This document shows, piece after piece, positions 15,709-22,830 of a DNA stretch of 23,112 nucleotides (position 1 is the first letter of the stretch; every line of letters begins with the position of its first letter). Source of the stretch: a virus. The notes beneath the pieces were generated by a model. It did not search any database. It was not told where the DNA came from and worked only from the letters and a program-made list of their open reading frames with translations. Both the position numbers and the translations under genes were made by a program. Location of the stretch: the IMG/VR virus record IMGVR_UViG_3300048922_000351, positions 1 to 23,112 of that record, one strand, 5' to 3'.

Positions 15709-17223
15709 TCAGCCGTTGCCGATATTGGTGATGACCGACATGGACGGCGGGAAGAAGTGCTGCAGCACTTCATCGGCATAGACGCCATATTCATAGCGCC
15801 GGGCGCGCAGCGGCCATTCGATCTGGTAATAATCCTGCCGCGTGCGGACCTGGATGACATTGCCAACATTCGCCAGCGGATAAGGCAGCTTCCGCGTCAG
15901 GAACAGCATGGTCCCCGCCGGCATGTTCGGGTGGATCTTGATGTCGAGCGATTTTGCGCCTGCGAGCGAATATTTGTTCTTGTAGGTCGTGACCATCACG
16001 CCGCCGCCGATAGCGTCCTGCTTCGTGTCGAAGATGAATCGCTGCGCGCCAGAGGCCCCGCCCGCCAGGATTTTCTTCGAGATATTGTTCGCTTCCTGCG
16101 ACGAGACCCAAACCTCATCAGGCGAGAGCCGGTAGAGATCCCAATTAGCCTTGAGCACGGCTTCAATCTCAACGATGCCGCCGGCGCCATCGCTCGTCAG
16201 CGGCGTGCCCGCGCCCGCGACGCCGGTCGGCTGCACATTCACCATCGCGCCCGAGCCGGGCAGCAACGCCTGAGTGAGCAGTCCGTCAAAGGCGAGCGAA
16301 TTGGCTGACCAGTCGGCGGCCGGCAAGGAGGCGGCGGTCTGCGTTCCGGTCGCGGCGGCCGTGATCGCCACGCTATTGACGGTGGTGACGGCGCCCAGAA
16401 CCTCCGAACCCGCGGCGCCCCAATACCAGGCGTAGCCGAAAACGCCGGTCTTGGCCGCGACCGTCGCGGTGACGCTGCCGCTGGGGCCGGTGACGGAAAC
16501 CGTGGCGTTGGCGGATTTCTGCGCGGCGCCGCCGCCGAAGACGTCCGACGAGGAATCCGCATTGGCGCGGCTGATCGACGCCTGGACGCCCGTGGCGACC
16601 GAGGAATTCATCAGGCCGTCGAGGGTCAGGGCGACGCAGATCACGGACCAGGTCGCGGTCGCCAGCGCGCCGCCGGAAGCGGAGGCGGCGAGGGTTGGAG
16701 TTGCGGTCACGCCCAGGGACATCGACGTATTACCGCCGAGCAGCATCGCTTCTTCGCCGATCATCAGCGCCTCGAGGCCGGTCTGCGCGGCAAGCGCGCG
16801 AACGTCGTCGAAATTCTGGCCCGCGAACTGGGCCTCGAAATCGGCATTGGTTTCGATGCCGATCCCCTTGTAGGTTGCGACATAATCCTTCGTCGTGACA
16901 GCCGCCACGGCGCCGCGGTTGCCGCCCGAAACGCCGATGCGCAGGCCGGTCGAATTGATCGCCGTGACGGCGCGCCAGGCGGCCTGAACGCCGCCCCTGC
17001 CGGAGACGCGCGGGATCGAGTTGCGCAGCGGCGTCAGCACCGGAAACAGCAGTTTTGCGCCGGCTTCGAGATCGTAATAGGTCAGTCCCGAAGTCGGCGA
17101 GGACGCCTGCGAGAAGGTGGATTTTTCCAGGCTGGAGAAACGCGGATCGAATACGGGCGCGGCCTGCGCCTTTCGGATCGCCTGAGTCAGCTCAAGCGCG
17201 GTCTGTTGTGCGGTCATGGACAT
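15709..17223 (-). CDS. Major capsid protein (HK97 fold) with large inserted domain
   Basis: The chosen ATG at 17223 gives 504 residues (MSMTAQQTALELTQAIRKAQ); an upstream TTG at 17247 would add eight. HK97-fold marks include LLFPVLTPLRNSIPRVSGRG, DYVATYKGIGIETNADFEAQ, GLEALMIGEEAMLLGGNTSM at 149-168, then after the insert LSPDEVWVSSQEANNISKKI, RFIFDT and AGTMLFLTRKLPYPLANVGN near the end. Residues about 170-300 form an extra Ser/Thr/Ala-rich domain (SVTGPSGSVTATVAAKTGVF, GYAWYWGAAGSEVLGAVTTV) that looks Ig-like and is probably exposed on the capsid. It follows the protease gene, as usual. The protease would remove an N-terminal or fused scaffold part, although the capsid N-terminus here is short. 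Confidence 0.88.
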   Translation of the reverse strand: MSMTAQQTALELTQAIRKAQAAPVFDPRFSSLEKSTFSQASSPTSGLTYYDLEAGAKLLFPVLTPLRNSIPRVSGRGGVQAAWRAVTAINSTGLRIGVSGGNRGAVAAVTTKDYVATYKGIGIETNADFEAQFAGQNFDDVRALAAQTGLEALMIGEEAMLLGGNTSMSLGVTATPTLAASASGGALATATWSVICVALTLDGLMNSSVATGVQASISRANADSSSDVFGGGAAQKSANATVSVTGPSGSVTATVAAKTGVFGYAWYWGAAGSEVLGAVTTVNSVAITAAATGTQTAASLPAADWSANSLAFDGLLTQALLPGSGAMVNVQPTGVAGAGTPLTSDGAGGIVEIEAVLKANWDLYRLSPDEVWVSSQEANNISKKILAGGASGAQRFIFDTKQDAIGGGVMVTTYKNKYSLAGAKSLDIKIHPNMPAGTMLFLTRKLPYPLANVGNVIQVRTRQDYYQIEWPLRARRYEYGVYADEVLQHFFPPSMSVITNIGNG

Positions 17224-17258
17224 GCTTTCTCTGTTGGGAGTCGACAAAAGGATGCGGC

Positions 17259-18281
17259 TTAGCCGAAGCGTTTCGGCTGGGTCTGGGCCGCCTTGATCAG
17301 CACGAGGGAGGCCTGCTCGGGCGAGAGCCGCGCCAGTTCGGCAGCAAGGTCTTCGAGGCTCGCCTCCCCCGATTTGGAGACCGGCGCAAAGCCCGGCATC
17401 AGGACGGGCGCCGCTGGCGCGGCCTCCAGCGCGCTTACGCGCTCGGCAAGCTCCGCCAGACGCGGCGCGAGATCCGCCGCGACTTTACGGGCCGCTTCGC
17501 CTTGCGCGGCGAGCTTTTCAAGCCGGGCTTCAAGCGAACCTGATTTCTCGGCCGCGCGGGGCTGAAGCGCCGCGACGCATTGCGCCTTCAGCCGCGCCAG
17601 CAGGGACGAGAGGGGCGCATCATGAATCGGGTCGGCGTTGAGGTCGTGTTCCAGCGCATCAAAAAAATCGGCAATCGTCTCGGCCGCATCGCAATCGCTC
17701 GTCACGTTGCCGGCAAGCCAGTCGCGCAGGGCGGAGGCCACCTCGTCCGGCGCGGCCTGCGCCTTGGCGAGAGGCTCAATGAACGCGCGCCTCTCGCTCA
17801 CGCCGTCCGCCTTGACCAGCTCGAAGCCGGCTTCCGGCAAACAGGGCAGATCGACCAGCGAAATTTCGGTCGGACTAGCGGTATAGCGCGTGAATTCGGG
17901 CTGATCCGGATCGGGCCAGCGCTTCACATAGGCGCCGCCCTGGCTGAAGCCGGTATAGACTCCCTCCTCGATCTTGCGCCATTCGTCGTCGTCGATGATC
18001 TTGGCTGCGATCTCGATGCGCTTGGCGTCATCGTTGAAGGCGATCGAGGAAATCTTCCCCGCCGCGATCTTGCCATGCATGGCGCGCAAATTGCCGAGGC
18101 TCTTGCCTCCGGAGGCCTTGGCGCAATCCGCCGACCATCGCTCGTAAAAAGGCTTGGTGCTGGCGTAATCGCAGATCTCGCCGGATTTGTCCGGCAATTC
18201 GGCTGTGGCGTAGCCATAGATCAGGCGACTGGCGGCATCCGCCTTGCGCAGGGGTATGAACATTTGCAACGGGTCCGGCAC
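17259..18281 (-). CDS. Prohead protease (S78-like) with coiled-coil scaffold-like C-terminus
   Basis: The chosen start is GTG at 18281, because GAGGAG lies eight bases upstream and the product then begins VPDPLQMFIPLRKADAASRL, matching the family N-terminus. The frame stays open to an ATG at 18401, but that ATG lies over the hisC start and lacks a ribosome site. In the 340-aa product, likely catalytic residues are His69 (NLRAMHG), Ser113 (YTGFSQGGAY) and Glu139 (PTEISLVDLPCLP). Residues about 247-287 form a heptad-rich coiled coil (LEARLEKLAAQGEAARKVAA), suggesting a fused scaffold domain. It should cleave capsid precursors during head maturation. Its usual upstream neighbour, the portal, is separated from it by hisC on the other strand, so its own promoter would have to lie in 18282-18399 or transcription must read through hisC antisense. 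Confidence 0.85.
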   Translation of the reverse strand: MPDPLQMFIPLRKADAASRLIYGYATAELPDKSGEICDYASTKPFYERWSADCAKASGGKSLGNLRAMHGKIAAGKISSIAFNDDAKRIEIAAKIIDDDEWRKIEEGVYTGFSQGGAYVKRWPDPDQPEFTRYTASPTEISLVDLPCLPEAGFELVKADGVSERRAFIEPLAKAQAAPDEVASALRDWLAGNVTSDCDAAETIADFFDALEHDLNADPIHDAPLSSLLARLKAQCVAALQPRAAEKSGSLEARLEKLAAQGEAARKVAADLAPRLAELAERVSALEAAPAAPVLMPGFAPVSKSGEASLEDLAAELARLSPEQASLVLIKAAQTQPKRFG

Positions 18282-18289
18282 GCTTGGCG

Positions 18290-18295
18290 CTCCTC
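18290..18295 (-). promoter_or_regulatory. Ribosome binding site deciding the protease start
   Basis: GAGGAG on the minus strand lies eight bases before the GTG at 18281. Neither the ATG at 18335 nor the ATG at 18401 has such a site, so this fixes a non-ATG start for the protease. Confidence 0.65.
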
Positions 18296-18363
18296 GCTGG
18301 GTTGAGCCGGCCGCGCTCGCCGCGGGGCTGGCCATGGGGTCGAAAATTTTGCTAAAGGGATGC

Positions 18364-18380
18364 GCGCCATCCAATGGCGC
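18364..18380. repeat. Perfect inverted repeat in the hisC leader
   Basis: Arms GCGCCAT and ATGGCGC with a 3-base loop lie directly before the hisC ribosome site, within the 118-bp divergent space between protease and hisC. It could form a hairpin in the hisC leader or be an operator. A related repeat with the same arms lies just behind hisC. No regulator is known from the sequence. Confidence 0.5.
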
Positions 18381-18390
18381 GGAGAAAAGG
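18381..18390 (+). promoter_or_regulatory. hisC ribosome binding site
   Basis: GGAGAAAAGG lies nine bases before the ATG at 18400. It supports that start over the upstream open frame, which begins at 18244 and overlaps the protease gene. Confidence 0.65.
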
Positions 18391-18399
18391 CGCGAAACC

Positions 18400-19452
18400 A
18401 TGGAATTCTGGAGCGCAAAGGCGCAGAGCCTGAGCCCCTACACGCCCGGCGAGCAGCCGCGCATCGAGGGTCTGGTCAAGCTCAACACCAATGAATGTCC
18501 GCTACCGCCATCGCCGCGCGCGATCCACGCGATGCGCGACGCTGCGACCGACGCCCTGCGCCTTTATCCCGATCCGGAATCGCTCGCTTTACGCGAAACC
18601 CTCGCGCGCTATCACGGTCTTCGCGCTGAAAATATCTTCGTCGGCAATGGCTCCGACGAGGTGCTGGCCCATGTTTTCGTCGCGTTGCTCAAGCATGAGA
18701 AGCCCCTGCTTTTTCCAGACGTGACCTATAGTTTCTATCCCGTCTGGGCCCAGCTCTATGACATCGCTTTCCAGACTGTCGCGCTGGACGACTCCATGTG
18801 CCTGCGCGTGGATGACTACCGCCGCAACGCCGCCGGCGCGATCGTCTTCGCCAATCCCAACGCGCCGACGGGCGTCGCTCTTTCATGCGACGAGGTGGCG
18901 CGAATGCTGGAGCAGCACGCCGACATACCGGTCGTCGTGGACGAGGCCTATGTCGATTTCGGCGGCGAGAGCGCGATTCCGCTGATCGCGGCGCATCCCA
19001 ATCTTCTGGTCGTGCGCACCTTCTCGAAATCGCGCGCGCTCGCCGGCCTGCGCGTCGGCTATGCGCTCGGCCAGCCTTCGCTGATCGACGCGCTGACCCG
19101 GGTAAAGAACTGCTTCAATTCCTACCCGCTCGGCCAGATCGCGCAGGCCGGCGCCATCGCCTCGGTCGAGGACGATTCCTATTTCCGTTCAAGTGTCAAA
19201 ACCATCATCGCCGAGCGCGAAAACATGACCGCGCAGTTACGCGAACTCGGCTTCGACATTCTGCCGTCGAGCGCGAATTTCATCTTCGCCCGACACAAAA
19301 CCGCGAAGGGCGGCGAACTCGCCCGCGCCCTGCGCGACCGCGCCGTGCTGGTGCGTCATTTCAACGCGCCGCGCATCGAGGATTATCTGCGCATTACGAT
19401 CGGAACAGCGGAGCAGACGGACAAGCTTGTCGCAGCGCTAGAGGCGTTCTAG
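18400..19452 (+). CDS. hisC: Histidinol-phosphate aminotransferase
   Basis: This 350-aa PLP enzyme (fold type I aminotransferase) converts imidazole-acetol phosphate and glutamate to histidinol phosphate and 2-oxoglutarate in histidine synthesis; some homologues also act on aromatic keto acids. Visible marks are KLNTNECP near residue 30, VGNGSDEVLA (81-90), the FANPNAPTG turn (150-158), VVVDEAYVDFGG with Asp181 and Tyr184, and the PLP lysine Lys210 in RTFSKSRALAGLRVGYALG, with Arg218. The C-terminus is complete (YLRITIGTAEQTDKLVAALE). Length is normal for HisC. Most HisC proteins have NTNENP where this has NTNECP. It is the only clear metabolic gene, lies opposite to all the phage genes, and has no his operon partner beside it. 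Either the host gene was moved into the phage module or the phage carries it as cargo. Confidence 0.93.
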   Translation: MEFWSAKAQSLSPYTPGEQPRIEGLVKLNTNECPLPPSPRAIHAMRDAATDALRLYPDPESLALRETLARYHGLRAENIFVGNGSDEVLAHVFVALLKHEKPLLFPDVTYSFYPVWAQLYDIAFQTVALDDSMCLRVDDYRRNAAGAIVFANPNAPTGVALSCDEVARMLEQHADIPVVVDEAYVDFGGESAIPLIAAHPNLLVVRTFSKSRALAGLRVGYALGQPSLIDALTRVKNCFNSYPLGQIAQAGAIASVEDDSYFRSSVKTIIAERENMTAQLRELGFDILPSSANFIFARHKTAKGGELARALRDRAVLVRHFNAPRIEDYLRITIGTAEQTDKLVAALEAF

Positions 19453-19458
19453 GCTGAC

Positions 19459-19493
19459 GGCGCCATCTTCCCGCCGCAGAAAGGCATGGCGCC
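19459..19493. repeat. Inverted repeat just after hisC
   Basis: Arms GGCGCCAT (19459-19466) and ATGGCGCC (19486-19493) enclose a 19-base loop, starting six bases after the hisC stop. No T-run follows on either strand, so it is not a standard intrinsic terminator. The arm core is the same as in the repeat before hisC. Confidence 0.5.
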
Positions 19494-19576
19494 CGGCCCC
19501 ATCGTAACCGTTAGCACATCGGCGCTTCGGTCATTGCACCGATCATCGCCCATAATCGTGGCTGCGCGGCGGCGGG

Positions 19577-19813
19577 TCATCGACTTGTTTTCAGCTCGTC
19601 CGGCGTGGGATCAGGATAATGCTCATAGACTGGACGAAGGATGCTGAAATATATTTCGCCCAGAAGAGAACCTATCAGCTTTTTATATTCAGCCGTCTCT
19701 TCGGCATTGGCGCCCTGAAGCAACTCCATCAGAATTCAGTTGAGATTGTCAGAAGCTTGAAGCGCGAGCTCGGATATTGCTTTTGCACGGTCAAGTTCCA
19801 TTTCAATTTCCAC
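19577..19813 (-). pseudogene. Small reading frame broken by an in-frame TGA
   Basis: On the minus strand a frame with AGGTGG before an ATG at 19801 reads MELDRAKAISELALQASDNL, then meets TGA at 19738-19736. The same frame continues for 50 residues from the ATG at 19729 to a stop at 19577 (MELLQGANAEETAEYKKLIG, then EIYFSILRPVYEHYPDPTPD). Both halves look like real protein. The same frame is also readable upstream to about 19906 before a TAG (DDDPDGANISLKYPAKQSTK). The simplest view is a decayed small gene, although the second half could still be made as a 50-aa protein. Family unknown. The whole stretch 19453-19923 has no other gene I can support and looks richer in AT than the phage genes. 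Confidence 0.42.
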
Positions 19814-19923
19814 CTATTGCTGTTTGGTGCTCTGTTTTGCTGGGTATTTCAGAGAAATATTTGCGCCATCCGGGTCATCATCCCGGCGAGGACAGGTTTG
19901 CGAAACTGCTCAGCTGTATTAAA

Positions 19924-20283
19924 TTAGAGAAGTCGAACGAGGGGTGGCGGATTTGGGTTAGTGTCGATCAATTTCTGCTTGGCCTCCGCGAGGGCAAAAT
20001 TCGGGATTTTGATGGCGTATTTCAGTCCATCCCGCTCGCACACTGCAACCGAAGGCACCTGATCCGCGCGAAACGCGCCAATATTAATTCCAGGTCCATA
20101 ATCGGTCGTCGAGCCGTCCTTAGGATCGAAACCTGACATGGACTTGTGCCATGAGAACGCAACAATCCAGGTCTCCGAATGGCTGCCTGGCAGGGCCTGA
20201 GCAAACGCACGCGCGCGTTCAAACGCCGCTTGCGTCACCTGGACGGCGCCAGCCTTCTGAAAATAGTTAAGTTCCTTAGTCAT
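19924..20283 (-). CDS. Unknown 119-aa protein behind the portal, immunity-like by position
   Basis: The 119-aa product starts MTKELNYFQKAGAVQVTQAA with GGGAG five bases upstream of the ATG. It appears to be a soluble alpha/beta protein: helix AAFERARAFAQALP, strand SETWIVAFSWHKS, the loop DPKDGSTTDYGPGINIGAF, then SVAVCERDGLKYAIKIPN and the ending LAEAKQKLIDTNPNPPPLVR. It has no signal peptide or membrane segment. It follows the portal stop by 44 bases on the same strand, and is not a usual head gene at this place. Because the portal ends in an extra domain, this gene occupies the position an immunity gene takes after a phage-borne toxin domain. That reading is only inference. Confidence 0.65.
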   Translation of the reverse strand: MTKELNYFQKAGAVQVTQAAFERARAFAQALPGSHSETWIVAFSWHKSMSGFDPKDGSTTDYGPGINIGAFRADQVPSVAVCERDGLKYAIKIPNFALAEAKQKLIDTNPNPPPLVRLL

Positions 20284-20327
20284 TTCCGCTCCCAGAATGC
20301 GATTTAACGATTCTCAAAACGTCAATT

Positions 20328-21947
20328 CTAGCCCCTCGGGTCGAGAATGAATCCGTCAAAGTCACCGACGCCTTGAATTCTATAGATATAGCCGTCGCGG
20401 CATTCATAGGACACGGAATAGCTCTTGTTCCCATACTGATCGGTGAAACGCGCGACTCCGGAAGCGACGCAAATGTTGATGACATCGCCAGCGAGCGTCG
20501 CAGTCCAACGCCCATGATCGTCACGAGGTTGATCTGCAATGAATTTTTTCAACATCGGATCTTCGTAAGAAAAACCGCCTACACTTTTCGCGGTGCCGTT
20601 TGAATCCGAACCGCCGCCCAGCCGCACAACACCCTGCCCGGTCGACACCGTCAGCACGTCCGCCATCGGATCGGCGGGCAGCCTCTCGCCCATGATTTCC
20701 GCCGCGCGGCGCCGGGTCATCATGCCGGCATTGACGTAAGCGACGAGATTCTCCCGCTGCACGGTCGGATCGATCGCTGTCTCGTGGCGCCAGGTGAATT
20801 CCAGACTGTCCACGCCCAACATGTTCTGGATGACATGATCGCAAAGCCGCTTGATCCAGGCGAGGATGGGGAACAGCCCCTCCTCGTCGGCAGTCTCCTT
20901 CTGCGTTTCGCTGGTCGCGCGATTCATCTGGCTGACGAAGGGCTGCGGCGAGATCGAAAAGGCAAAGCACACCACCCGCGCGATCCATTCGTCGAAGGCG
21001 TTTTTAAGCTCAGGCTCCTTGGTCTGGATGAAGGTTTTCGCCACCCCGCCGGGCACGAATTTCGCCCTTCGGCGTCGCGCCAGATCGCCGGTGAAATAGA
21101 GGTCCCAATAATCCTGGAAATTCTTGATCTGGTCCGGCGTCCAGGCGTCCGGCACGCCGATCAGGCTCTCCGGCACATTGCCCTCGCTGTAATAGCTCAG
21201 CTGGTGCAATTGCCGCTTCAGGCCGATATTGACCGTCGCCATCACCTGCTCGACCGGCGAGAAGCCATAGGCCCGATGCGACCGCACATTGCGTGGCCGG
21301 TAAACAATGTCGCGCTCGCCGTAATTGACGGCGGGCACGCCTTTCAGGATCTGCTGAAACGCGACCGGATAAACCAGCTTGCCGTTCTGGACGAAAGCCC
21401 GAGGGGTCCGGCCCCAGGCGTCGAGTACGGGCTTGATGGTGGCGCCGTCGAGCGGATGCAAGGCCAAAAGCCCGCCCGCGCGGTCGCGCTCGCACCAAAG
21501 CGCCGGCGCATCGATGACAAACAGATCTTCCAGAATCATCCGCATCCAGGCGCACCAGTCACGGACGCCGTCCGGACTCTGGAAGAACTTCTCGACGCGC
21601 GCGATCTGCCCCAGCTCGGCGCTCGCGCCCACCCTGGCGCGGATGCCCCAATTCATCCGTTCGATCTGATCCTTGCGCGTTTCGATCACCAGACGCAGCA
21701 GATCATAGGCGTCGGCGAGCATACGCAGATCGGAGAAGGAAAACGCCTCGTAATTGCGCGCTTGGACGTTGAGATTATAGCCCGAGGGGAAATCCCATTG
21801 CCGCCCCGCAACCTCCGCCGGCGCGCCCGGCGCCAGCGGATCGGACGGCCCGAACCAATCGGCCGCGCGCTCGAAGCCGCCGAAGCTGGCGGTCACTTCG
21901 ACAGGCGAAAGGGTCCAGCGTGGCAGACCCGCGCCGCGTTCGGTCAT
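20328..21947 (-). CDS. HK97-type portal protein with extra C-terminal domain
   Basis: The 539-aa product has the portal pattern: NYEAFSFSDLRMLADAYDLL and VIETRKDQIERMNWGIRAR (N-terminal), then DIVYRPRNVRSHRAYGFSPV with EQVMATVNIGLKRQLHQLSY in the middle, and the marks PQPFVSQMNRATSETQKETA and VQRENLVAYVNAGMMTRRRA towards the end. Portals form the dodecameric DNA gate at the capsid vertex. AGGAG lies six bases before the ATG. After residue about 460 the protein continues with a linker carrying DQPRDDHGRWT (472-482) and a 57-residue beta domain (DVINICVASGVARFTDQYGN, then YIYRIQGVGDFDGF). That tail is not part of the portal fold and could be a carried cargo or effector module. Its coding stretch looks less GC-rich than the core. 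The next expected gene, the protease, lies beyond hisC. Confidence 0.9.
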   Translation of the reverse strand: MTERGAGLPRWTLSPVEVTASFGGFERAADWFGPSDPLAPGAPAEVAGRQWDFPSGYNLNVQARNYEAFSFSDLRMLADAYDLLRLVIETRKDQIERMNWGIRARVGASAELGQIARVEKFFQSPDGVRDWCAWMRMILEDLFVIDAPALWCERDRAGGLLALHPLDGATIKPVLDAWGRTPRAFVQNGKLVYPVAFQQILKGVPAVNYGERDIVYRPRNVRSHRAYGFSPVEQVMATVNIGLKRQLHQLSYYSEGNVPESLIGVPDAWTPDQIKNFQDYWDLYFTGDLARRRRAKFVPGGVAKTFIQTKEPELKNAFDEWIARVVCFAFSISPQPFVSQMNRATSETQKETADEEGLFPILAWIKRLCDHVIQNMLGVDSLEFTWRHETAIDPTVQRENLVAYVNAGMMTRRRAAEIMGERLPADPMADVLTVSTGQGVVRLGGGSDSNGTAKSVGGFSYEDPMLKKFIADQPRDDHGRWTATLAGDVINICVASGVARFTDQYGNKSYSVSYECRDGYIYRIQGVGDFDGFILDPRG

Positions 21948-22043
21948 GTCAAACTCCTGAGGATAAGAATTTACGCGGTCAATATTTTCGCAGGGATGCG
22001 AAACAAAAGCCGCTGCTCACGAGAGCTTTTTCGGATTCGGTTG

Positions 22044-22127
22044 CTATTCCCCGTTGCCGATATAGGGCGAGGGCAAAGCAAACCATAGCCCGCCAGGATC
22101 GCAGTCCGGCGATCCGGCAGCCAGCCA
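22044..22127. repeat. 84-bp direct repeat, copy 1 (3' end of the 128-aa gene)
   Basis: This segment codes the last 27 residues and the stop of the 128-aa protein. Copy 2 at 22831-22914 lies in the same orientation and differs at three of 84 bases by my reading. The 787-bp offset covers the body of this gene and the 85-aa gene. Confidence 0.85.
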
Positions 22128-22430
22128 TTCATTCATGACCGCATCAAGAATTTCCTCATTCGTCTCGCCATAGTGCGGCTGATAAATCCAATCGAACTCG
22201 GTACCGCCGCCGCCTACGACAGGCTTGGCGCCATGCGCCAGCAGTTCAGCCACGCATTGACGAACAAACTCCGCGAGGTCATCGCCCGACAAATCAAATT
22301 CGTATTGTCCAGCAGGAACAATTTGCCACATGCCTACTGCATCAACAGGCAGTTCGCCAGGAACCGACTCAATCCATTCCAGGACTGTCAGATCGTACCG
22401 ACGACCTTTTGCATGCAGGTTTAAGCTCAT
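22044..22430 (-). CDS. Unknown 128-aa acidic protein, immunity-like by context
   Basis: The 128-aa product starts MSLNLHAKGRRYDLTVLEWI. It contains MWQIVPAGQYEFDLSGDDLA, then EFVRQCVAELLAHGAKPVVG, YGETNEEILDAVMNEWLAAG and the ending DPGGLWFALPSPYIGNGE. It is acidic, Trp-rich and soluble, with no signal or membrane segment. Such small acidic proteins often sit in toxin/immunity loci, but I cannot name a family. The 3' 84 bases are repeated at 22831-22914, where only this end of the gene survives. It lies upstream of the portal, with 96 bases between. The ribosome site is poor; a 12-base palindrome lies just before the start. Confidence 0.65.
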   Translation of the reverse strand: MSLNLHAKGRRYDLTVLEWIESVPGELPVDAVGMWQIVPAGQYEFDLSGDDLAEFVRQCVAELLAHGAKPVVGGGGTEFDWIYQPHYGETNEEILDAVMNEWLAAGSPDCDPGGLWFALPSPYIGNGE

Positions 22431-22433
22431 CGC

Positions 22434-22445
22434 CGAGGCGCCTCG
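22434..22445. promoter_or_regulatory. 12-bp perfect palindrome before the 128-aa gene
   Basis: CGAGGCGCCTCG is its own reverse complement and lies three bases upstream of the ATG at 22430. It could be an operator or could mask the ribosome site, but a chance palindrome is possible in GC-rich DNA. Confidence 0.3.
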
Positions 22446-22526
22446 AATCCCGGCATTTCAGCGTGACGCGGACAGCGCAGCGTCAACAGACCAATCGCCA
22501 CCATTGTGAAAACATTTTTCATTTTG

Positions 22527-22784
22527 CTATTCGCGGTACGAACCCTTCGTAAGCGGCGTTATGGTCAAACTCACGTCCACATTGTCCCGCCGCGCCTTTT
22601 CCACACAACGAAGCCAGTCACCCCATGCCGCTGGATCAGCAGTCTTTCCATCTGGCAATAGGCTCAGGTCTCCTAACAGCGAACCCAGCGCATCGGACTT
22701 CGTTCGCTGGTATAGCCCGTCCAGGAATTCGAACATTGCGAGATAGGCTTCTCGCAGACTGATGCGATCCGTTTCCATGATCAT
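22527..22784 (-). CDS. Unknown 85-aa protein resembling small proteins found beside polymorphic toxins
   Basis: The 85-aa product (or 83 aa from the ATG at 22778) reads REAYLAMFEFLDGLYQRTKS, then DALGSLLGDLSLLPDGKTAD and PAAWGDWLRCVEKARRDN. The order EAY.AMF.FL..Y.RT.SD..G.LLGD...L.DG..ADPAAW.DW is one I recall, from memory, for small proteins encoded in toxin-associated loci of many bacteria. I cannot confirm this here. It looks all-helical and soluble. It is followed by the 128-aa gene 96 bases further on, and lies between the two copies of the 84-bp repeat. No good ribosome site is visible. Confidence 0.65.
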   Translation of the reverse strand: MIMETDRISLREAYLAMFEFLDGLYQRTKSDALGSLLGDLSLLPDGKTADPAAWGDWLRCVEKARRDNVDVSLTITPLTKGSYRE

Positions 22785-22830
22785 TTCGAACCCGATAGTC
22801 CAGTTGCTTGATTATAAGCGTTGGGATTTT

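Noticed and set aside
18282-18401. Protease start at the ATG at 18401 or 18335
   Set aside because: Neither has a ribosome site, and the first overlaps the hisC start. GTG at 18281 has GAGGAG and gives the family-type N-terminus.
19459-19493. Intrinsic terminator after hisC
   Set aside because: The stem has a 19-base loop and no T-run follows on either strand.
19619-19927. Plus-strand open frame of 102 codons with hydrophobic stretches
   Set aside because: Antisense to the protein-like decayed frame; its Phe/Leu-rich sequence follows from the complementary AT-rich codons. No family recognised.
1-21947. Calling the whole cluster a bona fide gene transfer agent
   Set aside because: The tail tip proteins are GTA-type, but the fibre array, the glycosidase, the inserted decoration modules and the hisC interruption fit a prophage better. 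The terminase end needed to judge packaging is not in the window.
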